From: Acrasis kona
Taxonomy: Eukaryota; Heterolobosea; Eutetramitea; Acrasida; Acrasidae
Length of the DNA stretch: 34,403 nt
Direction of reading: 5' to 3'
Assembly (NCBI GenBank): GCA_026419775.2
Contig: JAOPGA020000372.1
Location: 1-34,403, forward strand
Made by a program: the position numbers and the translations under genes. Numbering within the stretch: position 1 is the first letter of the stretch; every line of letters starts with the position of its first letter. Below, piece after piece: positions 1-11,002 of this stretch. The notes below the pieces were generated by a model. It searched no databases, was not told the DNA's origin, and saw only the letters and a list, made by a program, of their open reading frames with translations.

Positions 1-398
1 AAATGATTTGCGCACAGAGGACATAAATAAAGAGGAGTTTTAGGGTTCTCTCTCACAATCATTTGATGGGCATATTCCTTCTAACACACACCCTCCAACT
101 CTTTGCACACGGTATTGCAGATTCTTTGCTTCTAGTTTATGTGTGCATTGGCAATAGAACATTCAAAGTTGGTGATATTGTAAGGAGTTTGTAAAGCATC
201 GACCCAAAAAGTTAAACAATGATATTCCAGACATGCTTAATAATTGGTTTGTGTGCGATAGCATATTGTCACGATAAATAGTGGTGTACATTTGTCAACT
301 TCGTTTAATTATCCACCAAATGATGGAAGTCAACCCCACGCTCTTAAATATGAAGAACTTGAAGAAACATGAACGAAACATAGAAAACAAAAACAAAC
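1..398. other. No gene seen; upstream flank of first gene
   Basis: No reading frame with coding character is visible on either strand. The last bases before the first gene are A-rich and end ACAAACATG, the same start context as the dioxygenase gene at 9769. No clear TATA box or other promoter element could be picked out. Confidence 0.4.
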
Positions 399-1201
399 AT
401 GGTTAGCGAATTTGATGCTGAAGAACAAGTTAGATTAGCAGAGGGAAGTATCATCAGCCTACAACAAACAATTGAAGCAAACCCTTCAATGCAAATTGTT
501 TTAGAACCCACGATAGAGAAACTGAAACAAGATCTTGAGGAGCACAGGAAGGTACTTGAGAAAATACGGAGTGACCTTCAGATGCTGTAAGTTTTATTTA
601 CATTTACATTATTCACATCAAAATAAGTGACGAAGAAGTTGTACAAAACTCTACCGATGAAAGCGACCACACCTCAGATTTGAATAACGATTCGCCAACA
701 CCAGCAACACCAACAAAGAAGAGCAAAAAAAGAAAGACAAAAGGTCCAAATGACAAGCCTGTATTTGTCTCAAGTGAGAGATGGTTAAAAGCTACCCCAG
801 AAGAACAGACATTTTGGAAGAGGTACTCTGTCCATGCACAGGAGAAAGCGAAAGCTTGGTACAAATCATTGACCATAATACCAGAAAAGCAAGTAAAGGA
901 TTCTGGAGCACAAGAGTTTTCAGCATGTATCTCCGAAATTGCTAGTAAACCAGAGTTTGTTGTGTTCAAGGAGTCGATAATTAAGACCGCAATAAAAAGC
1001 TTCACCTATTTTGTGACTAACAGCATTCAGAGAGATGTGGCCAAGTTTGAAAAGTCCAAGGGGATAGTCAAGGACAAGAAAAGGAAAAGAGAAGGGAGAG
1101 CTACTTCTGAAAGAACAGAGAATGGGCAGTGGAAACCAAGGATTTTCCCNGAAGGCTTTGTAGAGTACTTTTCAAATAAAAAAATGCGACTTGATGTATA
1201 A
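399..1201 (+). CDS. Two-exon basic coiled-coil protein, function unknown
   Basis: I do not recognise this gene. Exon 1 (399-586) starts at an ATG after an A-rich leader; a 41-bp GTAAGT...AAG intron (587-627, phase 2) joins it in frame to exon 2 (628-1201), giving about 253 aa ending in TAA. Residues 1-65 are rich in Glu, Leu and Lys and look like a coiled coil. An acidic Ser/Thr linker follows, then a Lys-rich nuclear-localisation-like run (KKSKKRKTK) near residue 90. The rest is charged and helical with aromatic residues (WLKATPEEQTFWKRY) and another basic patch near the C-terminus. One base (N at 1150) is uncalled. Size, basic charge and the shared start context with the dioxygenase gene would suit a transposon accessory DNA-binding protein, but no domain is certain. 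The splice junction is strongly supported because both exons keep coding character. Confidence 0.6.
587..627 (+). other. 41-bp spliceosomal intron
   Basis: GTAAGT donor and AATAAG acceptor; removal joins the frames at 399 and 680 without a stop. Its length matches the other tiny introns in the window. Confidence 0.65.
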
Positions 1202-2517
1202 AAATAGATGTTCTTAATTTGGGTTACATTATTAGCACGATAAATGTAGGGAATGCGTTAGCTCATTCGGTACGTTTACCAACACGCTCTATAATTGGTT
1301 TCTTACTTGGTCCTTTGCTTGGTTTCCTATACGAAATCAAATACGCATTTCATACCGCTAAATGTTTGGTGTTATATCAGAAAAAGCAATAGGAACTGAC
1401 TAGGTCGACCTCAAAATGATGGTTGGTCGTGTGTTGGTTTGGCAATAGGATTATTTATAGGTTTACAATGTAGGAAAATAATAGGCTGGAAATAGGTAAA
1501 AAATCCTATTGTAACCCAATTAACTGTCCAAATTGAAATCCTAAACAAAAAACCTATTGTCATTTCAGTTGCCCCCGAAGTGGTAAGATCATCTTTATTT
1601 ATCTATTGTAAATGTTCGGGCGGACTGGCATAATGAACATATCCACCTACTGAATGAACGCCAAGTTTAAAGGTCTGCTCATAGACATCAACGCAGTTCT
1701 TGACATGAGGATAGACAAATATATGATAGATGTAGGAGTTGCAACACGACGGTATGGGCATTGCTTTCCCTCATATTTGTCGGCTCCAAATCTCTCTAGA
1801 AACATGATAGCCGTTTGTGAGACATCATTGACAATGTCGCTCATCATCTGTAAAGCTTTTGAACGGAACAACCCTTATTGAATAGTTATTTATACATTTT
1901 TGGAACTTGAAGTTCCTCCAAGGAAAAGCGGAAAAAGTTCAAATGCACCTGGTTGGATAGAAAAATTTTGTATTGTGAGGAATTTTCTGAATCAATGCGG
2001 AATTTATTGCACGTCTCTGTGATGGTCCAAAAATTTGCTACAACAGCGAAAATTGAGTTACGAAACGCCTTAACTTGGTTGGGTATCAAAACTTTAATCG
2101 AATACGTTGTGTCGTCAATACACAGAGCACCCTCAAATAATAAATCCAAGTATTATCGTTTAGTTTTTGGTGGTGTTGATTTTTGTACTTCCTTCGATAA
2201 TAGCGCCCTAGTATCAATATTTCGAAGTTTAAAATCTCATTGCTTTAATTTTAAGATCATCTGAATATAATCTTTGTTATTAAGATATTTTGATTATAAT
2301 TTCAATATTTCATATGTTATTGAAATTGTCTCAAGATAATATTAAGATTGCCTTGAAAATCCTTACAAACTCTATTATAAGATTTCTATTTTAATTTTTA
2401 TAAATGTTGTCAGAATTTAATCAAAGAGCAATAATAATTAAATGAAAATGTAGAGATTGATATGTTACAAGGTACCTAATATTGATAGTTGCAACACTAA
2501 TATATAATAAGCGGAGG
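1202..2517. other. Decayed, AT-rich intergenic region with weak minus-strand ORFs
   Basis: No gene can be supported. Two minus-strand open stretches (2149-1886 and 1871-1647) have some coding look and could be exons joined by a short intron near 1885, but neither starts with ATG and no domain is recognised. A 10-bp inverted pair CAATAGGATT/AATCCTATTG lies at about 1443-1511. From about 2240 the DNA becomes very AT-rich with repeated AAGATT-type words, resembling transposon subterminal sequence; one copy (TAATATTAAGATTG, near 2338) recurs near 12367. Confidence 0.35.
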
Positions 2518-2636
2518 CAATATAAGAACAATGAAGGGTGCAATGATTTTAGAACAATATTGTATTGAGATGAGCGAAGCCATCGCAATACAAAAGGAGT
2601 GACAAAATCATTGCACCCTTCATTGTTCTTATATTG
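2518..2636. repeat. Perfect 33-bp inverted repeat forming a two-tier hairpin
   Basis: The left arm 2518-2550 and right arm 2604-2636 are perfectly complementary over 33 bp. Inside the 53-bp spacer a second stem pairs 2560-2572 with 2581-2593 (12 of 13), leaving an 8-nt loop (2573-2580). The whole folds as a stem-loop of about 119 nt. It could be a foldback/MITE element, a close pair of transposon ends, or a small-RNA precursor. No protein-coding signal is evident in it. Confidence 0.75.
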
Positions 2637-2903
2637 TTGAAGCGTAATACAAACATTCATATAGTAAACATTTATTTGTTTGGAGCTATGATCCAATTAG
2701 ATTACAATTTGAATACAACTAACGGCTTACACCGAACACCGTTTACAATTAATCTTCCTCCATANATTTCCTTGTCCTATCCTACCCAGTCCGCTTTCAG
2801 TTGCTCTCCTTTATTCTCCTTCATTAAGAAATCTTTACCGCTTGACTGCCCTTGCTGTTGGTATTCGACAGGTTCTTTGTGGTTGCCACCTCAGGCTCTG
2901 TCA

Positions 2904-3263
2904 TCAGTTTAATATGCCTTTAATGTCCAGTTTGGCTTCGTTAATTACGTCGTCCTTCATGGTGCGAATGGCGTCGTGATTGTTCTTCTGGGCAATCTTC
3001 AAGTCGTCATGTCTCCTCCCTGCATTCGTGAGGTGAGATGAGGTTATCAAAGCTTGTTGTTGTTGCATTATTACTGGTTTGAAGGCACGGTTGGATTTTG
3101 CTGGTAGGCTTGGTATGATAATTTTTTGAAGGGCCTGAAGCGCTCTAGGTCTCCCTAAAATCACTACAAAGCATTAAGCATTATCCTTTGCGGAGATTAA
3201 GTTCTTCGGATCTATTCTTACGTAACTTTGGAATTTAATTGGATAATTCTTTTTAGATGGCAT
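2904..3263 (-). CDS. Small minus-strand gene or gene fragment, unknown
   Basis: An open frame from 3164 down to 2904 has coding character: basic, Gln-rich (QQQQ), with a helical charged C-terminus ending in TGA. It lacks its own ATG. A candidate first exon starts with an ATG at 3263 and reads basic residues; a 63-bp intron beginning GTTACG and ending TTTGTAG would join the two in frame. Donor choice is uncertain, since a better-looking GTAAGA a few bases later does not keep frame. Product about 98 aa. It has no recognised domain. It may be a remnant of the same kind of protein as the pseudogene at 3696-4605. Confidence 0.3.
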
Positions 3264-3695
3264 GTTTCCTGACTCTTAGATTGCTCGTAATGTCTGTTCC
3301 CTTCCTATGTTTCCACAGTGACTGCTCTATGACCCTCGCTGCATATGGAAATGTGGGTCAAGATTATTGACACTTGCTGCTGTTATATTGTTGGAAGCAT
3401 CCGATCTTTTATTTTATCATCTTTGCTTTTCCACTCCCTATCAAGTTCACACGTGCTCTTATTGTTGATGTATCTTACTTGGTTTCTATCCTGTTGGTGT
3501 TACAACAAACAAAAAAACCACGATACAAACGATAAAGTACAAAAGCGAAGAGCATTTTAACATATAGCAGGCCGTCCTCTACATATGTGTGCTGTAAAAT
3601 TCTGGAATATTTTATATATAAAAACGCTTTATTAAAAAAGAACTATAGGTTCAATGTTAACAACCAGAGTACAAAAGAAAAAGTATGCACATAGT
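3264..3695. other. No gene seen
   Basis: Short open frames here have no coding character (hydrophobic Ser/Leu runs). AT-rich, no repeat recognised. Confidence 0.3.
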
Positions 3696-4605
3696 CTAGC
3701 GTTTGCTCTCCATCCTATTTTTCTTTGCGGCCATACCAGCATTTATTCTTCTATGATTGTACTGATCCATTTTGAGTAGCAGGGTGTCCATGTTGAGGTT
3801 TGTTTTATCTACTGTTGTCCAAATGTCCGTAAGAGATTCCTCCACTGCAGCCAGTCTTTTTCAAACTCTATTATCGACTTCCCCATCTTCTTGATCCTTG
3901 CAAGAATTCTGTCATCGTCTAGAGATGTCAAAATGGTTTGCTTCTTTGTATTCTTCTTGGCTTTTTGAGAAGGCGATGGGATGATGTTGGTTGGTTTCCA
4001 CTGTAGGATGATGAAATGTTCAAAATTAATTCCCCTGATCAGTCCAATTCTGGCTGTCTCTTCCGGAGACGAGCACACAATGTTTAAGAATTCGTACGGC
4101 CGACCGGATGTTTTAGATATCTGCCCTTACAATGTGCATGTAACCTTAGTATTAAATGTCTTCTGCAGGTGTGATTCAATGTTTACCCTATGTTCAACAA
4201 CTGCTCGTACCAATCTATCCTTAACAAATGCCCTAACCGACAGAGCGTAGGTCGAGAATTTCTTCGCGATGTTATTGACCACTTTCCAATGCCAGATAAT
4301 CCTATATCCAGAGAGGTACCGAAGTTAAACTCTCCAATGACCGTGCCGTGTTAGGTATTAGGAGGAATTTCAATGATGATTGGATCTAGGGTATTGATAT
4401 CATCGAATTTCTTGCCAAACCAGAAGGTTTTTACATCGATACCTGAGGCTGAAAGTTTGTTGAGGAAAATCTCAAATTTGCCAATACTTTATGCTGGTGT
4501 TGGTTCTTGGTTAGTAATGGTCAGTTTGCTGTTTATTTTGTAATTTGTCACCCAACCAAAATATACAACATCAAGAATTTCGGTACACAAGCAGATAACA
4601 GAAAG
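3696..4605 (-). pseudogene. Decayed minus-strand gene, family unknown
   Basis: Coding-like protein can be followed on the minus strand from about 4605 down to a TAG at 3696, but only through breaks: an in-frame TAA near 4475, another TAA near 4349, a frameshift near 4280, a TAA near 4125, and a frameshift near 3855 in an A-run. The C-terminal segment after the last shift is helical and Lys/Met-rich. The central part contains EETARIGLIRG and a Ser/Lys-rich linker. I do not recognise the family. The TAA near 4125 could instead lie in a short intron ending GGGCAG. Several independent breaks favour a true pseudogene over sequencing error. Its upstream end runs up to the start of the unit A transposase, so it may be an older element cut by unit A or a decayed accessory gene. 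Confidence 0.45.
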
Positions 4606-7408
4606 GGCTCATCAGAAACAACGCAAAAGAAAAAGAGAAGAAAACGCCGAAAAAGAAAAACAAAAAGAAGAAGAGAGCATTCGAAGGCAACGGCTTGCTG
4701 ATGTAAATTAATCTGAACCTACATTAATTATTAACAGCGGATTTAGAAATTAAACCATGACCTGCATGAAGAACTAGAGGAGGAGAAATTGGGTGGCGAT
4801 GATAATGACGGTGGAGGTATTACTGATGGTTGATCCTGTGGAAACAAATCAACTATATTTGTTGGACGAATTAAATCCAGAAGCCAAGCAGTTATCAGAT
4901 GATCCTGATGATGCGATATTTCAAAGCATTGCCGAACAAGAAAATATAGAAGATTACGATGATTGTGAAGAACATTCTGAAGAAACTATTTCTGACAGCT
5001 CTCCAATCTTTGATAGTTTTTCTGTTCTCAAATCACAAGCCGCCAAGTTAAATATTGATATTGAAAGTAACAATGATTTATTCAACCTCACTATCGAATC
5101 ATTCAAATATGATTGGGTTAGATTCCTTGGTATACGGAACCCTGTTATTTTAACACCACATTCAAAAAGTCAAAATAATCAAAAGTTATATAGTGGGTCT
5201 GATACTAAGTTAAAAGACGTTTACCTTCAAATGCTTCAAAACAAAGTCAAAACTACAGAAAGTATGATTTCCTCCGACAATCATATTAAAATCATGAAAA
5301 GTTGTCTTCCATCTCCAAATAATTTACCAACAACATTTGATGCTTTAGAAAAAAAATTTATCAGTCCTGATTTAATTAAAAGAATTCCATATTGTGGTGC
5401 TTGTAATAAACATTTATTTGATCCGTTGTTAAATAAGCAACAAGTATGTCCAAATTGTAAAAATGAAGGGTTTAAAAAATATAATTCCAATAACAAGACT
5501 GTGTATAGACCAAAGTGGTACTATTTTTATATTCCGGTGTCTCATATTCTACTTAGTAAATTACAATTTGACCATAGTTTGGTTGTTGAATCAGATAACA
5601 TTCGCCCAAGTAATGAGGATGAGATTAGTGATTTTATTGATGGAAAACATTCAAGGGATATATATAATAAATTTAAAAATGATCCTACAAATCCTATTAT
5701 AATGTTTGTACAGTTATCTGCAGATGGAGTACCTGCTTGTATTGGAAAAGGATCAACAAAGTTATGGGTTGGTTCTTTAAATAATCTCAGTAAAGTTAAA
5801 GAAAATAGAGATTTGTTTGATAATATTCATATGTCATATATTCATCATGGAAAGAAAGAGCCCTCTAATTGTAACCTTTTTAATTTATTGTTATTAATAG
5901 AATTAAATTACAATAATTATACAAGGGTTACTGTTGAGAACAGAGCACTTCGTATAGTTTTAACTATAACTGTAAATGACTTGCCTGCATCAGCAACTCA
6001 AAATGGAAATTTAAAGCACAATGGAATTCATGGTTGTCAGAAGTGTAGTTATAATTTTAAATTTGGTATTGTTGGTTCTGATAGAAATGTAGTTAGTCAA
6101 CTTCAATTGTGCCGTAGATCTAAAGAAAACCGGGAAGGTGCTAAATCTATGCCAATTTTAGGTTTATATCCTCATTTTGATGCATTTGTTAATAATGTCA
6201 CAGATGATATGCATATGTAGACCAATATTTTTGAGTATTTAATCACAAAGCTAAAGGCGGATTTTGAAAAAAAGTACTTAGTTATTATTGGAAAGATTTA
6301 CGACTCTATAATACCAATATCTGGAACAGATACTAAAAAACCTTTTGACCAAATGTCTTTTTGGAAATCTAAACAAAAGGAATTGTTTTTATTGAAATAC
6401 GCTCCATCTGTTCTTGTTCAAGTACTACCTCCTAATCACAACTTGTTACAGGCATTTATTTTAGTTAATAAAGTTATGAGGCTTATTAAGGAGGAGGTGT
6501 ATGAAGGGAATTGGGAGCAGACATTACAATCAATGTTAAAACAACTAGAAGAGGTATGGGGTAAATTGTTTGTGGAACAACAAATATCTATTCATAATCT
6601 GTTATATCATTTGATTGATGACATCAAAAACAACGGTCATCGTCGTGCTAGTACAGCATATCCATATGAAGCGACATACTCATGGATAAGGTTTTTAACT
6701 GCTAAAATCAAGACGAAAAAAGATTTTAGTGTAGCACGAGAATACATTAGAAGGACATACCTGAATATTTCTTTAACGTCACTAGCACAAGGTGATTTAA
6801 GTTCAGAATTAATTAGTGTATTAGAGCAGTTAGGGTGTGAGATTAGTCGGGAATTGTATCCTCCCGGTTATAAAGTTCAAAAAGATAAAGTATTTTGTGA
6901 TGACAGTAGCTATTGTTATTTTGAAGGACCAAGTAATGCAGTTAATGAATTAAGTCATAATGTTCGTGATTATATAAGAAGTATTTGTGGAAAACTCCCA
7001 CTCAAAAATAACATCACAGAATACAAGCAGTTTAGAAAGTGTATTGATGAACTAGATATTGGGGAAAAAATTTATACAGCTACTTACGATAAGCACTCAG
7101 TAACATGCGGTTCCAACATCGAATTTATTGACAAAGACAATAAGATGTGTTTTGGTCAACTTCAAAATCTATATAGCGTTTTTGTTTGTAATAAAAGAAT
7201 AAGTGTAGCTGTTATTCAATCATTTTATAACTTAGGGGTAAGTTGTCAAACAGATACAAATATAGTTGATCACAATCGTATTTGCACTGATATTATTAGT
7301 TGTAGTTCTATAATTACAAAACGATGCTTCGTTCGGAATCATAGTGAAGCAAAATTTGGTGTGATAGTAAACAACAAAGTACATCAAAACTTTACAAGTA
7401 TTGTTTAG
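4606..7408 (+). pseudogene. CACTA/EnSpm-type (Transposase_21-like) transposase, interrupted
   Basis: This is the transposase of unit A, expected to bind and cut the element's ends. The main frame runs from ATG 4799 to 7408. A Zn-binding pair of CxxC motifs (CGAC, CPNC) lies near 5395-5460, followed by the aromatic 'WYYFYIP' block, a Tnp2-like DGVP block, and the 'VNDLPAS...NGIHGCQKC' block near 5965-6050, all typical of Transposase_21. The family's D-x-MH motif is present (DDMH), directly followed by an in-frame TAG (6218-6220); coding resumes in the same frame to a TAG at 7408. Upstream, a Glu/Lys/Arg coiled region (about 4600-4702) followed by a 44-bp intron (4703-4746) and an acidic stretch looks like the true N-terminus, but a frameshift near 4815-4835 separates it. 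The two breaks suggest an inactive copy, unless TAG is read through. The C-terminal third is divergent. Confidence 0.75.
4703..4746 (+). other. Probable 44-bp intron near transposase N-terminus
   Basis: GTAAAT donor, GATTTAG acceptor. It joins a Glu/Arg-rich coiled segment to an acidic segment in frame. An alternative acceptor at 4737 (35 bp) would leave a TAG. Confidence 0.4.
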
Positions 7409-7537
7409 CCTAGATCAGTAATCACGACTAATTTTAAAATGTTAAAAATAAAATTCTAAAAATACTTCTCATCTATAAAACAAACAATTCAGATAGTATT
7501 GAAATAAAAAAAACAATCTACACAACCACTACATACA

Positions 7538-9298
7538 ATGTCATCAGAATTCAACTACTTAAACAAGCGTGATAACATTTCTTCTACTTTTGCAGGTGCA
7601 TTTGCTATACAGTGCTACAAGAACAAGAACAGCCATATTTATCAAAAGTTATCAGAGACTGATAATAACAGAAAAGAAACAAGAGTAGAAGAAGAAGAGT
7701 ATGAGCCATATTTTTATAATACAGACGATGAGAAAGGTTCAACTCAAAATCATGTGGTAACCATTATTCCATCACCTCTACAAAAAGATGGCACAAATAA
7801 ATTCACCATTCGTCTGTCAGATATTGATAGACTGAAAGATAACGAGAGGTTCTTAAATGATACACTTGTTGATATAGCTATTGCATCCAATCCTGTTATT
7901 CAAGATATGTTGGTAAAAAAGACGAATGTGCTTTATTTGTCAGTGACTGAGTCAACTTCTTTGCTTCGATCAAGACGTAACCCACTGATAATAAATGATA
8001 AAGATACCATCATATTCAATTGTAATGTGACAACTCCAGTGAAACATTGGATTTTTGTGGTTATTAAGTTATTAGAGGATACGGCACATGTAATTTTTTA
8101 TGATTCGCTCAAAGCTTCAAAACCGTACAAAGAAGCCAAAGACAAAGTCAGGAAAATCTTAGAGTCTCTCCAGATCAACAGACCAATTACAGAGGACACA
8201 AGGATTCCAATATCGCAGGATAACAGTTATGCATGCGGTTTCATTTGTTGTAAAAACCTAGAGATGTTCCTAACTGAAAAACCCAGGCTAGATGATGAAG
8301 AATTCAATGTGCATAGTATTGTCAGTGGCATTAAAAAGAGGGTTTTGTATGAGATCCATAAAAACATTAAAATTGACAATGGCTTGACTGATGATGAATT
8401 CTTTCAGAAATACAAGGAAGACAAGAAAACATTCCAGTCAAAGTCCAAAGATGTTCATGAACCCCCAAAGAAGAAGATCAGGGTCATAGAGGATGAATTC
8501 GACCGAGCCAAGATGTTAGTCAAGATAGTAGAGGAACAAGACACTAGCATCTTGGAATTACGCTTTACCCAATCTGAAAGCGCCAAATTTAATCAAGAGA
8601 TAGCAATCATGTGTCTGTACAAAAATTTCGTACGCTCAACGAGAAAAAGTAAACCAGATGACATGATGAAATTAAAGCCATGGGGAGAGCTTTATGATTA
8701 TGAAAAGCTCATGTGGTTTTATGCTATTATTACTGGTTTCGGTTTTAGCAATCCTATGGAATTACATACTCCTGCATTCCAAGATCAATTAAATGAGGGT
8801 ATTCCTGTCAAGATGTTGTTACAATCACACAAAAATCATCCGTACTCTAACTTCCCAGAAAAAGAAGTCCCTCGAGGCGCAAATAGAAAACAGAAGTGTA
8901 ACAGTAACTTCTCAGATTTTGTAAATAATCAAGCATCAAAAGCCAATGCATCCATGAAAATGTTGGTATATCGCTGCAAGGTTCTGATCGAGAAGAAATA
9001 CACTAATATCACTTCTCAGTACTACACTTCCAAAAATAATACCAATTTATATCAAAAAGGACTAATTAGTACACCAGCAGCATTTTACTCTATGTATAGC
9101 TTTTTGATTGAATATTGGTTACACTTGTGCCTGACGCCAAAAGATTACAGAGATGAAGTTGTTAATATATGGAATTTACAATATGAAATTGACAACAGTT
9201 TTCAAACGATCAACTTGGAGATACTCGGTCGAGATTTCAACGGATTTGCCCAATTAGATGAACCTCTGCAATTGGATCAAAAAGAGAATGAAAAGTAA
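7538..9298 (+). CDS. Ulp1-like (C48 family) cysteine protease, unit A
   Basis: Intact ATG-to-TAA frame of 586 aa. The N-terminal half carries a C48/Ulp1-type fold: an 'I...D..RL...RFLNDTLVD' substrate-side block (about residues 92-112), then HW at 170-171, YDS with Asp189, and SQDNSYACGF with Gln227 and Cys233. These give the His-Asp-Gln-Cys catalytic set of SUMO/NEDD8 proteases. Family members cleave ubiquitin-like proteins or their conjugates; related enzymes are carried by some plant MULEs and by Zisupton elements. A basic linker with an NLS-like PKKKIR (about residue 310) follows. The C-terminal 270 aa are not recognised, rich in Asn/Lys, and may be a DNA-binding or element-specific domain. 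It lies 130 bp after the transposase stop and 470 bp before the dioxygenase gene, same strand. That it acts on SUMO is inference. Confidence 0.8.
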   Translation: MSSEFNYLNKRDNISSTFAGAFAIQCYKNKNSHIYQKLSETDNNRKETRVEEEEYEPYFYNTDDEKGSTQNHVVTIIPSPLQKDGTNKFTIRLSDIDRLKDNERFLNDTLVDIAIASNPVIQDMLVKKTNVLYLSVTESTSLLRSRRNPLIINDKDTIIFNCNVTTPVKHWIFVVIKLLEDTAHVIFYDSLKASKPYKEAKDKVRKILESLQINRPITEDTRIPISQDNSYACGFICCKNLEMFLTEKPRLDDEEFNVHSIVSGIKKRVLYEIHKNIKIDNGLTDDEFFQKYKEDKKTFQSKSKDVHEPPKKKIRVIEDEFDRAKMLVKIVEEQDTSILELRFTQSESAKFNQEIAIMCLYKNFVRSTRKSKPDDMMKLKPWGELYDYEKLMWFYAIITGFGFSNPMELHTPAFQDQLNEGIPVKMLLQSHKNHPYSNFPEKEVPRGANRKQKCNSNFSDFVNNQASKANASMKMLVYRCKVLIEKKYTNITSQYYTSKNNTNLYQKGLISTPAAFYSMYSFLIEYWLHLCLTPKDYRDEVVNIWNLQYEIDNSFQTINLEILGRDFNGFAQLDEPLQLDQKENEK

Positions 9299-9768
9299 AC
9301 AATGAGTTTAAATAAAAAATTGAGATTATGTCAAGTTATTTTATAATCAACTAAATAATTGATCCCTGTTAATATACAAGGACTATTGAAGCAACACCTG
9401 CGCAGGACATCGTTAAAGTTAATTTTAGTAAGTTGTTGGACTTATTGAATTCGCCTCCACTTTTCACTTACTACATCGCAGATAAATAGATTAAACTACG
9501 AAGGAAATTAAAAATAAATTCATCCATACGTCCACAACTACTTAAAGCTGAGAACATGTGTATCTTGCTCAAAATGTCAAAAGTCATCTTTGTAATAAAA
9601 TATTGTAGTTTTTTAGTCAACTTGTTTAAAAATATAGTTAGGAAACAATGTGGGTGAGGCAGAGGTGTCATCATGGCATCTTTGTTAAGCATGTAGCAGT
9701 AAATTCACATTGACTCTAATTATATCCATGGCGGTTAAAAAATATCACCACAACATTACAAAACAAAC
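9299..9768. other. Spacer between protease and dioxygenase genes
   Basis: AT-rich. No gene or repeat seen. It probably holds the 3' end of the protease transcript and the promoter of the next gene. Confidence 0.4.
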
Positions 9769-11002
9769 ATGAGTGACCTTGCAATGACACGACGTGCGAT
9801 GAACAAGAAGAAGTACTTTAATCGTAAGAAGGATAAGAAAGAACAAATTGCTGAGAAAATTGATGCAGCCAAGAAAACTGTAAGTAAAAACATACTTATG
9901 CAATTCTTACCACATGTAGTGTACAATGAATAATGTATACGTCTATCGAGTGCATATACAAAAGTCTTTATATGAAGGCCACACTATATCATACGTAGAC
10001 TTTGAGAAAACACACAAACAAAATGAATTTAAAATTTTCAAGTACGGGACAGTGGTTGTTGTTGACCACAATACTAATGAGGCATTGCTAGTCATACAAT
10101 TTGACGAGTTTGGTTCCATGAGCACTGAACTTTTTAAAACATACGAGAATACCTCGCAGAAGCTACATCATCAAACTTTAGTACGTCCTGAAGTGAAAGG
10201 AAATAGGGCTCATAAAGCTGGAGGGTCTTCTGGAAAAATGTTTGCTGCTGGTTGGAGGCGAGACTTTGTTGGAAACGGATACACAATTGGCACCACAATC
10301 ACACACAACATTGAAGACCAAGAACCTTGTGACAAAGAATTAGCCGACATTGGTAACGTATATCAAGATCTATTTTCAAGCCTAAGCCCCTTGATTTACA
10401 CTTCCGCAGTTGATGAGCAGGTGAATCTAGAATCACCCTCAATTTGCAATCCTCTCTATCGTAAGGGTTCCGAACAAGAAAACACATTTGGCAGTAACCT
10501 GAGTATTACGACTGACCATTTTAGCAATATAGGTCATAAGGACGAAGATGTGAATTCACACACTTTTGGAGTATTTTATCCGGTAGTGAAAGACTCAGGA
10601 AGATTAGCAACAAAAAAAATGGGATTCAATGGCAGAGGAAATTACTTTATCTTTGACACACTTCGAGTTGCCATTGACCTTAATGGTTGCGACGGTGTGG
10701 TAAGAGTTATTTGGAGGAGCATCACGGACATTCATTTAACATCATCCGCAACAGCAGGTGTTGGGTTCGGACGGATAGGAACATCCATACAAATAAGTAA
10801 AAGATTGGACCAATCTATCAGGGTCATTAAAAGAGATGGTTTAAATGTTGTCGAGTGCATCCGACCACCACATTATCGTCGAGAATCTAAAAAGGAAGAG
10901 AAGNAGCCTAAGAAGCAACAGAAAGAAATAAAGAGTCAGGATCTCAAACGAAAACGGTCAATTGTATTTGAGTATTCCGATGAAGAGTTGGACGCAAAAT
11001 AA
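9769..11002 (+). CDS. Putative 2OG-Fe(II) dioxygenase, TET/JBP-like, unit A
   Basis: Exon 1 (9769-9879) starts at ATG in the context ACAAACATG and codes a very basic 37-aa N-terminus; a 40-bp GTAAGT...GTAG intron (9880-9919, phase 0) leads to exon 2 (9920-11002). Product about 397 aa. The middle reads a beta-rich block (YGTVVVVDHNTNEALLVI) that recurs in the MULE dioxygenase, then a GGSSGKMF loop. The C-terminal part has the double-stranded beta-helix ligands: HKD (His243, Asp245), a distal His309 in DIH, and Arg322 in GRIGTS as the probable 2OG-binding Arg. The tail is Lys/Arg-rich. TET/JBP enzymes oxidise methylpyrimidines in DNA, and relatives are carried by KDZ-type transposons in basidiomycete fungi. 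The assignment rests on motif spacing and on similarity to the second copy. One uncalled base (10904) lies in the basic tail. Confidence 0.65.
9880..9919 (+). other. 40-bp spliceosomal intron
   Basis: GTAAGT donor, CATGTAG acceptor, phase 0. It connects a basic N-terminal exon to the dioxygenase body. Confidence 0.65.

Noticed and set aside
4300-4370. Sequence faintly like part of a 5S rRNA gene
   Set aside because: Internal-control elements do not match and the stretch is part of a minus-strand coding remnant.
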